The position numbers and the translations under genes were made by a program. The notes beneath the pieces are model-generated. The model was not told the origin of the DNA. It searched no databases and worked only from the letters and a program-made list of their open reading frames with translations. From Lasiosphaeris hirsuta (lineage: Eukaryota > Ascomycota > Sordariomycetes > Sordariales > Lasiosphaeriaceae), in the NCBI GenBank assembly GCA_030549175.1, contig JAUKUA010000004.1, positions 1,984,001 through 2,048,000 on the forward strand: DNA of 64,000 nt, read 5' to 3'. Below, piece by piece: positions 45,888 to 57,222 of the stretch (positions are counted from its first letter, which is position 1; the number at the start of each line of letters is the position of its first letter).

Positions 45888-48800
45888 ATGGGCGTTCGGA
45901 CGCAGACTCTCAGTCTGAATCCTGGCGGGTCATCTCCCCGCGATGACTCGCAAAAGGATCAAGCTACCGCACTGTCCAAGTCGAGTGTGCCACAGCCCTC
46001 GTCTCCCGTACCTCCTCCCAACGAGGGCCGCGGCCAGAGTCGCTACCAAGACCAAGACCGCGACGGCGGCGGCGGCGGGAGCGATACCGAAGCCGAGCCG
46101 TCAACCGCCGCCTCAACTGCTCCCGAGACTGTGCCACAGGAAGTTTGGCACTATAGCGTCCCCGTTCCCGGGAGCAAGAAGAACAAGCTCATATATATCA
46201 AAGCCCCATTCGAGCTCAGACCTTGGACGACGGAGCAGTGGCAAGCACGCTTTGTCTTTGTGAAGAATCAGCTCGAAGACCTAGTGTACAAGTATCTACG
46301 CCTCCTGGACTTTGAGAAGCGCCCAGCCTACCACCCCCGTATGGTTGGAACATGTCCTTCGGATGCCCGTCCGAGCGTCGTCATCATCTGTCGGGAGGCC
46401 GATGCCAAGCATATTCAATCTCTCTTCCGCACGAGAGCTGAGGAGAAACTATGCCTCCAAGGAAGAGAGTCGGCCTGGTCGCAATTTCGCTCGTCCTTCG
46501 GTACCGGGCAACGCGAAGCTCAAAGCGAGCAGGCTATCCCTCGTCTTCAGTTGGTATACTATCGGACTCGGACACCAGTTGATCGCCGTGCTCATGGTGA
46601 CACTCTCTTGGCTTACCCTGGTCGAAACGGTCCTTCTTCCGGTGGTATCGTCCGTTTCCGCGACGCGTCGGCTACATTGGGGATTGCCATCGACATTGGA
46701 AATGCCAAGGTAGCCATGCTTACAGTTGACCATCTGTTCTCGACAAAGCAAGAACGCAGTTTGAAGTCATTATCACTCGGCAGCAACGAGTTTCCCCCAA
46801 CCTCGGACCGCCCAAGCACTTCCCCTTCGTTAACTGGTGATTCCAATCTGAGCGGGTCAGGCGAGAACAGTCTGTGGGAAGATGACGACGAGTATGAAGA
46901 TTTGGATACTGATGAGCTCATCCCGCCTGATTTGAACATAGCTGAGCCCGGCGCACCCCATGCACCAGAACAGCCTCAAAGGAACTTCGACACGCAGTCC
47001 CAGGCTCTTGGCGACCCGCCAGAGACATGGGAAAGAGTAGAGCCCCCAGACAAACTCAAACCGTCCGCTCCGTACCTGGACTGGGCTCTGGCGCTTCCTA
47101 CATCTCTATATACACCACACCTTTCTCTCGTGCAGGCCAATACCGTGTTCCCGGGCGGCCCGGGGAGCGAGGCCATCCTGCTTGTGTCGTGTCAAGAAAA
47201 CCCACCTAGCAACCTAGCAGCAGTATACATGGTCTCGGGGGTTCGAGGGATTGTCCGGGGTAGCATTCTCGCAGCATCCAGCTTTATTCCCTCTTTCCCC
47301 GGCCAGGAGGCCTGCGAGGTGTGGACCGTTATTTTGGACGTATCTGATGGTAAGGGTCTCACTACCTAATTTCTTCAGTCTCGATCGCGCTCTGTACTCA
47401 CGCCTCACAGGTCTTCTCAGCGGCGAATGTGGCGCAATCGTTGTTGATAAGGAAAACAATAAAGTGTACGGCCATGTTGTGGGAAGCGACCCCTTCGGAC
47501 ACGCTTATGTCGTTCCATTGATCCATACCCTCGATCAGGTAGCGGTTTGCTTTGGCATGGCGGCCATATACCGCCCTTCCCGTGACACGGCCCAGAGGGC
47601 TATGAACCAGCAGTCTGACCCCCCCACAGTCTCGGAAGGAGGTCCATTTCGAGGCCCTCGAGGGAGTCTCGAAGTCTCTAGCTCCGAGTTTGCTGTATTC
47701 GGGGATCCAGTAGAAAACACAGTTACGCGGCTCGGAAACACACCCGGGTCCGAAGCAGTAACCACTTCGCTATCTGAATCGGGCATTCATCAGGAAAGCG
47801 ACATTGAGCTAAACTACGGTTTGAGCTTTGGTAGCAAAAGTTCATGGATGACGAATCTAACCGAGGCTATCAATCGGAAACAAGCTGAGGAAAAAGAGGA
47901 AGCAGGCGGTGTGTCAAATCAAGCCGAAAAAGACTACGGGAAGACGTCTGAGCCAAGGCGGAAACTCTTAGACGCCGCCAGTGGAGCAGCGTCCAAGAGC
48001 ACCATCCCGCCACCGCAAAAGGCGCCAGCTAGGGAAGAGACCAGATTCTCTCTCTCTCGGGAGCTGAAAATGTCCCACTCTTCTCAGGAGCCGAAAAAAC
48101 CGCGAGGGGTAGAAAGCGCCTCCGACATGCGTTATGCCAGCGCGAAGCAGAACAAGGAGTCCAGCCGCTTTGCGCCCGGGGTCACTCCCACTATCGAGGG
48201 TATCATGCAGCCACCCCCGTCTATAGAGAAGGAATTGATTGCCCGAGGAGGCTATGGGTTATCCCAATTCACAGACACCCTGACGAATACTACAGAGATG
48301 ATGTCTGGGGGTTCAAAGACCCTGGGCAGTATATCATTACCATCAGCACGTCCGAAAGAACACCATAACCCCAAAGCGCCAGAGGTTCCTTGGTTCCAGG
48401 CTTTAGGTGTTCGGCCCCATATTTCCCAAGACGTGAAGTACGTTTCCAAGGCAATAGAGTCCACCGGGGAGGGAGCACCTGAGCCTTCCGCCACAACGGT
48501 CGCGCAGCCGCAACATATCTCCAATAGAAAAAAGCTTAAAGACTTTAGGCAAAAGAATGAGGCTCAAAAGAGTACCCCTCTACGACGGGCACTTTCCGGG
48601 TGGGCGACGAAGAAAGCGCTCGGTGGGCAGAAAAAAGGAGATGACCAACTCCCCAACAACCCACCTCTACTTGGGAGTCCTCAGGATGTACCCCCACCAA
48701 AAGAAATCTTTCTGTATGAAGGGTGAGTAATACGGCAGAGAACTGGAACTGTTGTGCCGAGAACAGCAATAGTAACTGGCTAACAATTAAAAGACCAGTG

Positions 48801-49943
48801 AAGAACGCGGAATCGCTCGACTCGCTAGTGTTTCAAGACGGATACTTGAGGGTGTTCCTGGCGGCATCACAAGATTATCTTAGGTTTGAGTGCAAGGTTG
48901 GGGATGAGCTCCGAATCCAGCAGAGTAAGCTGCCTCGATTTGTTACCCGTGGATATGGTTTCGGAAAGGGCTAATGTGAGGGTGGACAGTCAACACAAAA
49001 GGCGCGCAATTTGTTCCCGTGTACGCTTACCAAGACGTGCGGTTCCCCAACGTCGTTTACGTCGATGGTGTGGGGAATAAAACTTCAAGAAGCTCAAAGG
49101 AAGCCATCTATCGCTTTGACGCACTCCAGGGTAAGTCTACCAGTATTTTGCAAGGCAGGGATTAATGTGTCGTTAAAACAGGAACATCAACAGAATTATT
49201 CGACTTTCAGCATAAACTTACATCAGAAAAAGTCGATCTCGATATCTCGAGTGTCAAGTTGCTCAAGCTAACTAGGAATTTGAAATGGGAGTCAAGGCTG
49301 GAATACTATGATAATGTGCGGCTCCAAATCTTGAAAGGGGAAAATCCAACATCAACGAGACTGGGTGTGTTGCCGGCGCCGGCGGCCAGCACCGCCGTGC
49401 CGGGGTTATCCGCTGGGGGGCCAGCGTATAAGGCCTCGAGGTTGGTTATGTATTTGGGCCGGGTGGGAGAGTACATCACGATACCGAGTAAGTTATGGCC
49501 AGGTACATCGCAATCATGGTTGATGCTGACGCCTATTGCGATGCTAGTTGATGAAAGTGTCGAGTTAGACACCACGAGGGAAACGACGGCCCGTCTGGTC
49601 ACAAAAGTACCTATGATGAGTCCATTCCCAGGGATAAGGCTCACTAACCCGGGCACCGTCCCGACATCCAATGTCTGGAAGACATTTACGATTAAGTTTG
49701 AGGATGCAGCATGTAGGTTTGACCTCGCTACTTTGGTCTTTTACGCTAATATTCCAACTTCAAATGCTAGGTCAAAATTCTTTCATACAGAGGTGGATGG
49801 CTGCCAAGCAGAACAGGGCTGCCACCAAGGTGGCGGAGGTCGTCAGCGACACAGGATCGGCATCCACGGCGGCGAAGCTCAAGGGGACGAACAAGCACTT
49901 AAACAGCGGAGGTAACCTTCACGGCATGGATGGGGGGCCCTGA
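45888..49943 (+). CDS. Large protein with chymotrypsin-like Cys-protease-like core
   Basis: Seven exons (45888-47349, 47411-48722, 48794-48924, 48990-49130, 49182-49487, 49548-49712, 49771-49943) give 1229 residues with consistent phases. ATLGIAIDIG and LTVDHLFS (His282) resemble the strand and TAAH-like histidine of chymotrypsin-fold proteases. GLLSGECGAIVVD (Cys494) sits where GDSG normally holds the nucleophile serine, followed by VYGHVVGSDPFGHAYVVPL, as in the substrate-pocket strands. An acidic, disordered insert (EDDDEYEDLDTDE) separates the two, and a long disordered Ser/Lys-rich linker follows. The C-terminal 350 residues form a separate unknown domain (SLVFQDGYLRVFLAAS, KFEDAACQNSFIQRW). 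Protease activity is inference. An alternative in-frame ATG lies at 45771. Confidence 0.75.
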
Positions 49944-50886
49944 AGAGATGACGACAGCATCATGAACCTTTTCTAAAGGGCTACAATGCACTCTGCCGGC
50001 GGAACCTGTCCTCCAAAATTGTAGCATCTGCATTTTCAGAACACCTTAGTACGGAAACCTCCTTTGCCGCTCCTGAAATTAGTGCTTAGAATTATATAAT
50101 AGGGCTTCAGGGGATACGTCCGGGGCCCCACTTCCTCGGGCCTCTCACACCTAAGGATGACAAGTAATGACAGTATTTGGAATTGGCAATAAGCCGTCGC
50201 AGGCAGGCACTGTTAAATTGCGCAAAGACACATAACTAGTACTAAGCAGACAGTAAGTAAGCTGGTGGCGGCTTGGTGAGTTGACTCGCCCAATCGTACA
50301 GTTCTGCAGTGAGACTGACAATGTGGTGGGCCAAGACACGGCACTCGAAAGCAACATCTCGTGAGGGCTAAAGGCGACAGGACAAATCCACCAGGGGATG
50401 CAGATCATCCCACTCGGCGATGCACATCCACCCCAGGGATCACGATGGTACCCACAGACACCACAGGGAGGTAAATAACTGTTAACCCAACACACGTCTT
50501 GCGGGCGTGTGCGATTGGGGCTATCGCTTATTACGGTGCGAGGTGCATGTGACTGTGTTTCCGTGGTGGGTGTTATGGCTGGGCGAGCGCATAGTGCTTA
50601 CCAGAGCTCAGACTGGCGAGAATGTTTCGCGACTCAACAGAGATCTGTGAAGCGCAAATCATCTGCTAACATAATCAGCCAAGGACGCATCGAGACTCAC
50701 CCCTATTCTGGGTCGTATTCTTACTCACCGTGAGCCGGGCGGGTCGATCCGGGTGAGTGGTGGTCATGATTTGTGTTGCGAGCACCTCGACGGCCACGCG
50801 CGTGTATATAAAGGGGGCATCTGCGACGGCCGTCGAGAATACCCCCAGGTCCCCTCCAAGCTTAACATTCAACATCTCCTTCCACC
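49944..50886. promoter_or_regulatory. Intergenic region with TATA-type promoter
   Basis: About 0.94 kb between the protease-like gene's stop and the secreted hydrolase. A canonical TATATAAA lies at 50805-50812, about 75 bp before the hydrolase ATG. No ORF is supported. Confidence 0.55.
50805..50812 (+). promoter_or_regulatory. TATA box
   Basis: TATATAAA, 74 bp before the ATG at 50887, followed by a C/T-rich leader. Spacing fits a fungal core promoter for an inducible secreted enzyme. Confidence 0.65.
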
Positions 50887-51922
50887 ATGTTTGCACTTTC
50901 ATCTGTGTTTTTGCTACTTGGCGCCGCCATTACGGCCCAGGCTGGTGTCATACCCACTGCCTCCACTACCAACAACCCAGCAGCACCAACATCAACTTCC
51001 AAGGCCTTTGTACCACTCTACAAAACCCTTCCCGCCACCCCCGTCCTCCCACCGAATGCGCGCTTTCAGGGGACAGCCAATGTCAACAACATTGAGCTTT
51101 GGTACACCCTCTACGGGCCTCCCCCGAAGCTGTCCAAGAGAGAGCCGGTCGTGCTGCTCCATGGCAGCCAGATGAGCTCGCGATGGCTGGGCGCCCAGAT
51201 CAAGCATCTCATTGCCTCCCAAAAGGACCGCACCATCATCGCCATCGACACGCGCGCCCACGGCCGCTCCACCGACGACCTATCCGTCCCGCTCACCTAT
51301 GACCTTTTCGCCAGCGATGCCGCCGCGCTACTCAAGCAGCTCGGCATCAAGCGCGCCGCCGTTTTCGGCTGTGAGCGATCTGCCTCCACCCCATTGACAA
51401 AAAGGCCCCTTACTAACAAAACACGCAGGGTCCGACGGCGGCAACACAGCCGTGGCCCTCGCGATGGGGTCCTCGGCGTCGCTGGTCGAGCGCGCCTACG
51501 TCTACGGCGCCAACGCCAACCCTGACCAGGTCAACGTCACGGGCATCATGACGGCACCCTTCTGGGACGAGCACGCGGCGCGCATGCGGGCCGAGTACGA
51601 GGCCATCGCGCCGGTGCCGGCCGCGTGGGACACCTTTTCGGAACGCATCGAGGACATGCAGTCGGCGCTGCCGCAGTGGACGGGCGCCGACCTTGGAAAG
51701 ATCAAGACACGCTACGAGGACCCCGAGAACGCGCCGATCGTGTGGTTCTCGGGCGGCGACTCTGAGGAGGTCATCAGCCGCTACGTGCCTGGCACGCTGA
51801 GGGATAGTGTTTGGGGGTCGAGCTTGGTCATCTTGCCTGAGGTTGGACATTATGGCCCGGTAGAGGACCCCGCGACGTTGAATGCTGTCTTGGATCGGTG
51901 GTTGGCGAAGAGCAGGTACTGA
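50887..51922 (+). CDS. Secreted alpha/beta-hydrolase
   Basis: Two exons, 50887-51370 and 51429-51922, join in phase 1 across a 58-bp intron, giving 325 residues. A signal peptide (MFALSSVFLLLGAAITAQA) is followed by a Thr/Ser/Pro-rich spacer. The fold is shown by the oxyanion-hole motif VVLLHGSQ, DTRAHGRS, the nucleophile elbow GWSDGGN (Ser163, formed across the intron) and the C-terminal histidine in LPEVGHYGPVEDP. IVWFSGGDSEEV is in the acid-residue position. It would hydrolyse an ester, amide or similar bond of an unknown substrate outside the cell. The TATA box upstream suggests regulated expression. Confidence 0.88.
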
Positions 51923-52526
51923 GTAGAGCAGGACTGGATGGCGGTTTGGGATTAAGCAGGGGTTAGAGTCGTCCAGTGGTGTCTAATTTCTATTAAATTC
52001 TAGAATCAAATTAATATGCTGGACGTGGGCACCTGTTTTTTATCACATCGTGCCTAATGATAAGTTACGAGTCTTCTTGGGCGTGTGAAGTTTCCGGGAA
52101 GATGGATGGATTCGTTCCATCTCTGTAGCGATTGGGTGATCCATGTTTGCAAGTCCAAAACACAAAAGAGTCAAGAACCTTGGGCCGAGGTATTGCGGGC
52201 AAGAGCATTGAGGGCTCTGCGGGCACTCAAGTCAGCAACTCGCAAGGGTGCCCGGACCTCCAGCAGAGCGGGTAGCAACACTTTAGCAGTATTAGACATT
52301 GTGGGTAGTTGCAGTGACCTGTTTGCCTTCACCTTCCGACAGATTCCACCCATTGCAAACATAGCACATACACGGGCATACATATACCCGACACACCCGC
52401 TCATGAGATCACGATCTACAGCTCAGTACAACCATCTACCTACTCTCGGCGACTGCGGCTAAAGACCATTTCATCGAGTTTTTCGCCTCTGAACCATTGG
52501 ACGGAAAGACAGCGCATCCTGAGGCC

Positions 52527-54114
52527 ATGACTGACAAGAATCTCGAAGGCGAGACCGAAGTCTCCAACCCCCTCGACGGGTGCGTCAGTAACGTGGAAGA
52601 CTTTGTCAAAGATAACCCCGACGAGAGCAAACAAAACTACCAGAGCTCGACCGACTCTGATCTAGACGAGGGGTCAAGGGAACAAGAGCTTCAGGTGGCG
52701 AGGGCACGCATTTACGAGATCAACGAATCCGGTGCCCCCTTTTTCACCAAGGATGCCATTCGAGACGCACTGCGGCAGATCGACAACATCGAATCAGGTC
52801 AGGTGGGCAATGTCTTCTTGACTGGGCTCGATGGAACCGTCGTGAGAGATATTGCGTCATGAAGGGAGAGCTCCAACCCGACCCTGCTAACCCTGTTGCC
52901 GACACATTTCAGTAAGTCTTTTAAATTCTAGAAACTCTGTTATGGATGCCAGAATGCCCTCTTTTCACGACGGAAAGGCCTTGTCAAGGCTTCAATATCC
53001 CTTGTGGCCGCAGTGTTCCCCGCGAACAAACAAACCAGGGTTGGTTTGTAGCCCATGGCCTGGGTAATCTCTGATGCTTTTTTTCCCAGTGTCACGCCGG
53101 TTCTAGTGTTTTGTGGGATTTTCCAACTGCTGCGACCCTCCAGCCTGGACTCGGATGATAATTTCGATGTCATCGACATGGCCGACCCCAAAACGGCATA
53201 CCTTCCGATACGCATATCGCATGAGGTCCGGAAGAACCCTGGCACGCGGGAGGCCGGCCTCCTGAGAGGCGTCGGCGGTAGTTGGCACCATGGCTCCGGG
53301 CATTACCGATATCTTCTCACATACAAATTTTCCCGCGAGTACCTTGAGCCCTAATTGGTCACTGCCGGGCCGCATCACAGAAATTCAAGACCAGTTTCGG
53401 CGCGAAAGGGCTGAATGGGAGGCCAGTATGCAGTGCCAACGATTGAAGTCCATCATGGAGAAAGTCGAAATCCCGCCCATCAAGAAAGTGATAGCCATTG
53501 CTTCCGGGAGCGTCATATTCAACTCTCTCGCCGACCCTGATTATTACACAGAGCCGGAGTTTTCCGAACATGATACTTCCAAGTGCTTCATCCAAAACGC
53601 CATCGTATTGACACTACGGGATATTTTTGCGGACAAGTTGGGAAGGTCCGGCAGGGCCACAGCTCCATCCGACGTCAGCTGTTACGTTCAAGACATCATG
53701 TATACGGCAGTCGACACTGAGATACTCGGTGGGGAGGGAATCACTGTCGTCGAACACCCGCACGGATTCCTCGAGATGGATGATCAAACAGCCGTCTTCT
53801 GTAACTCTCCAGGCTTTCCCATGCGGGAAATCACGGCCGACATTGCCAGACCAGCCATAATGATATGGAACAGCTCAATGTAGGTATCCGAAGCTGAGAA
53901 TTCGTAAGTGGCTACTGGCTGGCACCCTTGACATCTATAAAACACTAACACGATGCCACTACCTTGTAGATGGCTCGGTGATTTATTGGATGCGCGAGTA
54001 GAAGCGATGACCAAAGACTACCTGGCGATTCCATTCCCCGCAGATGACATGAAGTGGGATTGGCCCCTGTTTGACAGCGACACCACCATCTACATCAGAA
54101 AGCCGACTACTTGA
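52527..54114 (+). CDS. SRR1-like domain protein (model incomplete)
   Basis: Exon 1 (52527-about 52841) encodes an acidic N-terminus and then PFFTKDAIRDALRQIDN and FLTGLDGTVV, as in fungal SRR1-like proteins. Later exons are 53381-53879 (KKVIAIASGSV, QNAIVLTLRDIF, CYVQDIMYTAVDTEILGG, VVEHPHGFLEMDDQTAVFC) and 53970-54114 (IWLGDLLDARVE to TTIYIRKPTT). A middle exon ending at 53277 (AYLPIRISHEVRKNPGTREA, GLLRGVG) is clear, but I found no acceptor that joins it to exon 1 in phase. The gap also holds a repeat-like segment (52940-53040). So the gene may use an unseen small exon, or be damaged. SRR1-domain proteins are linked to light/clock responses in plants and to heme biosynthesis in yeast; role here is unknown. 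Confidence 0.65.
52940..53040 (+). repeat. Repeat-like segment, copy a
   Basis: Aligns by eye with 56955-57050 (shared words GATGCC, AAAGGC, GGCTTCA, GTGTC/GTGTT-CGCG-AACAAACA-ACCAGGG-TG). It falls inside the unresolved part of the SRR1-like gene. Its nature is unknown. Confidence 0.45.
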
Positions 54115-54310
54115 CCTGCTGGTGGTCATCTCACACCAAGGCGACTGGGATATCCCATCCTCGGCGAGTGGTGTGACCTTTGCGGCGAGTGTCCAAGTTG
54201 AAATGAGGTTGGCTGGAAAGGGAGCTGGTTAATCTATCAGTCATCAGTTGCCTGGATGCTAGCGTCTGAACTGTATGCACTTGTATATAGCTGTTTACTG
54301 CATTTTGCCT

Positions 54311-55492
54311 TTATGCCAAGCGCTTGTCAAGAAAGTATTGCACACGATACATTGTCTGCGCCGCAGTGTAGTGCAATGTCAAATCATGGCCCGTATTCGG
54401 CGGGACGAACATCTCGTACTCCGCGTTCGGGAACATGGCCAACCCCGTCATCCTCATCTTCTCCTCGCAGGTTCCGGGTAGCTCACCGCTACAAAAGAGC
54501 TCATCACATCCGCCAGTCACGGCCAGGACGGGCTTCCCGCGGAACCCCTCGGCCGGCTCCACAAACCCAACACTGCACATCTCGCCCACCGTAACAGTAT
54601 CTTGATGCCGATAGTCCCAGCCAGGAATCCGGTCATCATAGAAGCCCGTGTAAAGCAACTCCTCCCTGCCCCTTCTCGACGCCCCAGCCAGATACCCCAA
54701 GGGCAACTTCCTGAACCTCGTGTCCACCAGCGCCGCGGGCATGAACTGCATCCTCTCACACGTCCTCGTCGCGTTGGCAAAGACGCTAAACCCAATCACC
54801 ACCAGCCCATCCACGTCGTCGGGGTACTTGGCCACCAGCGCCGTACCCAACATCGCCCCATACGAATGCCCCACATACACCACGCGCCGAAACGGCCGCG
54901 GTAGCGGGCTGCGGTGTCCACCGGTGCGTATGGCATGGATCAGTTGGTGCAGGATCTCCATCTGCAGCGGCCCCTGGACGACCGCGATCGGGTCGGGATA
55001 CCGGCGGTAGGTGTCCTCGCCGTGGGCGAGGCGGTCGATGGCGAGGGTGTGGTAGCCGCGGGAGAGGGCGCTCGCGTGCCAGTTGTAGTCGTCGCCGAAG
55101 GGCTGGCCGCTCCAGATGTCGCGGTTGTACGAGATGCCGTGGACGAGCAGCTGCAGCGTTGGGGGTTGGTGGCGATGGTGGGGCGAGGAGGCGGGGCGGC
55201 AGTAGGTGCCTTTGACGCGGAAGGTGCCAGTGGTGAGGGTCGTGCCGTTGAGGAGGGGGCCGGTTGCGTTGGCGGAGCAGGCGGCGGTGAAGGCAGTGAT
55301 GTCTTCCGGGCTGTAGGGGTCCGGAGGGTACTTGAAGACGACGTTCGAGGCCGAGGCGCGGACGTAGAAGGTGACGGGATGGCACGGCGACCACCGGAGT
55401 TCGACGGTTGACGGGAGGGCTGCAGCGACTGCGGTGGGGATCTAGCCCAGCAGCAGCAGGAAGAGCAAGGCACCAAACCACAGGGATTTCAT
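54311..55492 (-). pseudogene. Secreted alpha/beta-hydrolase with TAG in signal peptide
   Basis: One continuous minus-strand frame from ATG 55492 to the stop at 54311 spans 394 codons, broken only by TAG at codon 17 (plus-strand cta, 55442-55444). Codons 1-16 (MKSLWFGALLFLLLLG) and those after (IPTAVAAALPSTVELRWSPC) together make a perfect signal peptide and cleavage region. The enzyme is intact: LLVHGISYN, the nucleophile elbow GHSYGAMLG, TGGCDELF as acid region and NTGHDLTLH with the catalytic histidine. No intron can remove the TAG in frame. It is therefore a very recent pseudogene, a base error, or a gene whose mRNA is edited or read through. The enzyme differs clearly from the hydrolase at 50887. 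Confidence 0.7.
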
Positions 55493-56232
55493 GACTGTAC
55501 GCTAATTATCGGCAATCTGTCGGCCGGGAGAAGAAAATCGGCGAAAAGAAGCTGGTCACTCAGGTACGGTCTTAGGGACGTAGGTAGGAAAGAAACGACG
55601 GGATGCGGAAGTAGGTTTTCAAGAAAGGGGAACGTCTGTAATAGCTAAACCGAAGTCCCTTGGCTGGTTACTCCAGAATGGCACACTGCCATTGCCACTT
55701 TCAATGGAAGTGGGGAGAAAGAGGCAGGAGCGCTTTCCACTTTGCAAGTGGTGGTGCGCGCCACCAAGTTCCCAACTGTTCTCTATAACTACCTCATGTT
55801 GGGCACAACCTAAAAAATGGGCATTAATGTTACCATTTTGCCTTGGTCTTAGGTAACTTTTTTTCGTGCCCAGCCTCAAAACTTTCCCCATTCCCGCGCC
55901 AAAATATAAGTGCCAGCGCACCGCCGAGCTCCAGCTTTCCCTCTTCATAACTTTCCTACTCAACGACGCTTTTCGCCAAACCATAAATCACTTCTCACCA
56001 TCTTCTTTCATTTTTTTTTTTTTTTCCGAGGAACCTCACTCACCTCTTAACGACTCACCTATCGCTTTTCCCGTTTCGCCATGTCGAGCAAAGTCAGACG
56101 CGGGTTCTCACCCCGACCTCAGAAGCCATCGCGACTCACCGAAGCTCCTCGGCTCCCCCTCCGAAGCGTGGCTTCTGTGCGATTTACCGCGCGTCGTATT
56201 CATCGAGCTTGTCACCATTCGACCATGATGAC
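55493..56232. promoter_or_regulatory. Divergent intergenic region
   Basis: About 0.74 kb between the hydrolase pseudogene and the small ORF, with a T15 run at 56011-56025. An ATG at 56081 opens another frame with a basic N-terminus, which I could not join convincingly to the downstream ORF. Confidence 0.4.
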
Positions 56233-56655
56233 ATGGTCGAGATTCCCGAGGTACTGAATTCGCAGGAGACATTGGAGTTCTTTGGCTTCCGGCCTGACGC
56301 TGCCAAGACGATCTTCGAGTCTTGGGAGGAGCTACAGCAGACGCCAGGGCAATTGGGACAGTGCGAGAACATCCTCACAGCAGCGGAGCGTTACATAACC
56401 CGCATGGCAGACGTCGAGGATGCATGGCTTCCCACTCACAACTGGCGACAGGCACTGGTCAAGATGGGAATCAACAGCGACTTGACAGATGCTATTCTCG
56501 ATGATAATTTTGATGAAATTCGCAAGACTGCGTCTGCGTCTGCCTGGGTCATCGACACTTTCAGGACATCTTGGGAGTTCCTAGAAGGTCTCGACAAGCG
56601 AATTCGCTGCAAGGAGGACGAGATGGATCGCCTCGCCCTCCCTCATTCGATATAA
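56233..56655 (+). CDS. Small hypothetical acidic protein
   Basis: Open frame of 140 residues from the ATG at 56233. Composition is protein-like: acidic, helical, few low-complexity stretches (EVLNSQETLEFFGFRPDAA, WRQALVKMGINSDLTDAILD). No signal peptide or known motif is present. The frame is open upstream without an ATG, so a longer, spliced N-terminus is possible. Not recognised as a known family. Confidence 0.5.
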   Translation: MVEIPEVLNSQETLEFFGFRPDAAKTIFESWEELQQTPGQLGQCENILTAAERYITRMADVEDAWLPTHNWRQALVKMGINSDLTDAILDDNFDEIRKTASASAWVIDTFRTSWEFLEGLDKRIRCKEDEMDRLALPHSI

Positions 56656-56954
56656 TTGCTGCTATGCCGGATATTGGTGAGGGGAGAGTCATGCTGAATA
56701 AGGTAGGAGCCATGACGAGATTGGTCTCCGTGTTTAATGGTTGTTAATGCATCTCTCAATGTCACTCGACACTTCTTCCTTGCCCCCACAGACTTCTATC
56801 GCACCAGAGTAGATCTTCTTTACTCTACTAATCATCTTGATATTGCTGAGTAGTACGGTAACCTTGCCCAGCGTCGCATCCAGGCTGAGGAGGGTGTAAT
56901 GCTGTGTTTTGTTGTCCCAGCCTAGTGGGTTTCAATGAGGCCTTATAGAATACC

Positions 56955-57050
56955 AAAGATGCCGTTTCTTGAGCTGCAAAGGCGCTATCGGGGCTTCAGC
57001 ACCTCTCTCAGTGGCAGTGTCACGCGCTAACAAACAGACCAGGGCTGTAT
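56955..57050 (+). repeat. Repeat-like segment, copy b
   Basis: Matches 52940-53040 at roughly three of four positions by eye. It lies 170 bp upstream of the T9A28 tract, so it could be part of a decayed poly-A retroelement. This is inference. Confidence 0.4.
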
Positions 57051-57220
57051 TGTATAAGGAGTCGGACGGGGATGATGAGTTTGGACTGAGAGTTTTCGTC
57101 GGCTTATGGATGGGAGTATACGGTTTTTTGTTAAACCTTCTACTGGCGCATCAGTCTGACTCATTAACTTCAACCATCAAGAACTCAACGACGTCGGGTG
57201 TGGCGTTGAAACCTATTTTG

Positions 57221-57222
57221 TT

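Noticed and set aside
53339..53380. 42-bp intron in the SRR1-like gene
   Set aside because: It would keep a longer segment but joins in the wrong phase; the 53278-53380 intron is phase-consistent.
54786..55481. Long ORFs on both strands over the secreted hydrolase (minus 231 codons; plus 54914-55411)
   Set aside because: Pro/Arg- or Gly/Val-rich shadows of the GC-rich hydrolase frame, which alone holds the alpha/beta-hydrolase motifs.
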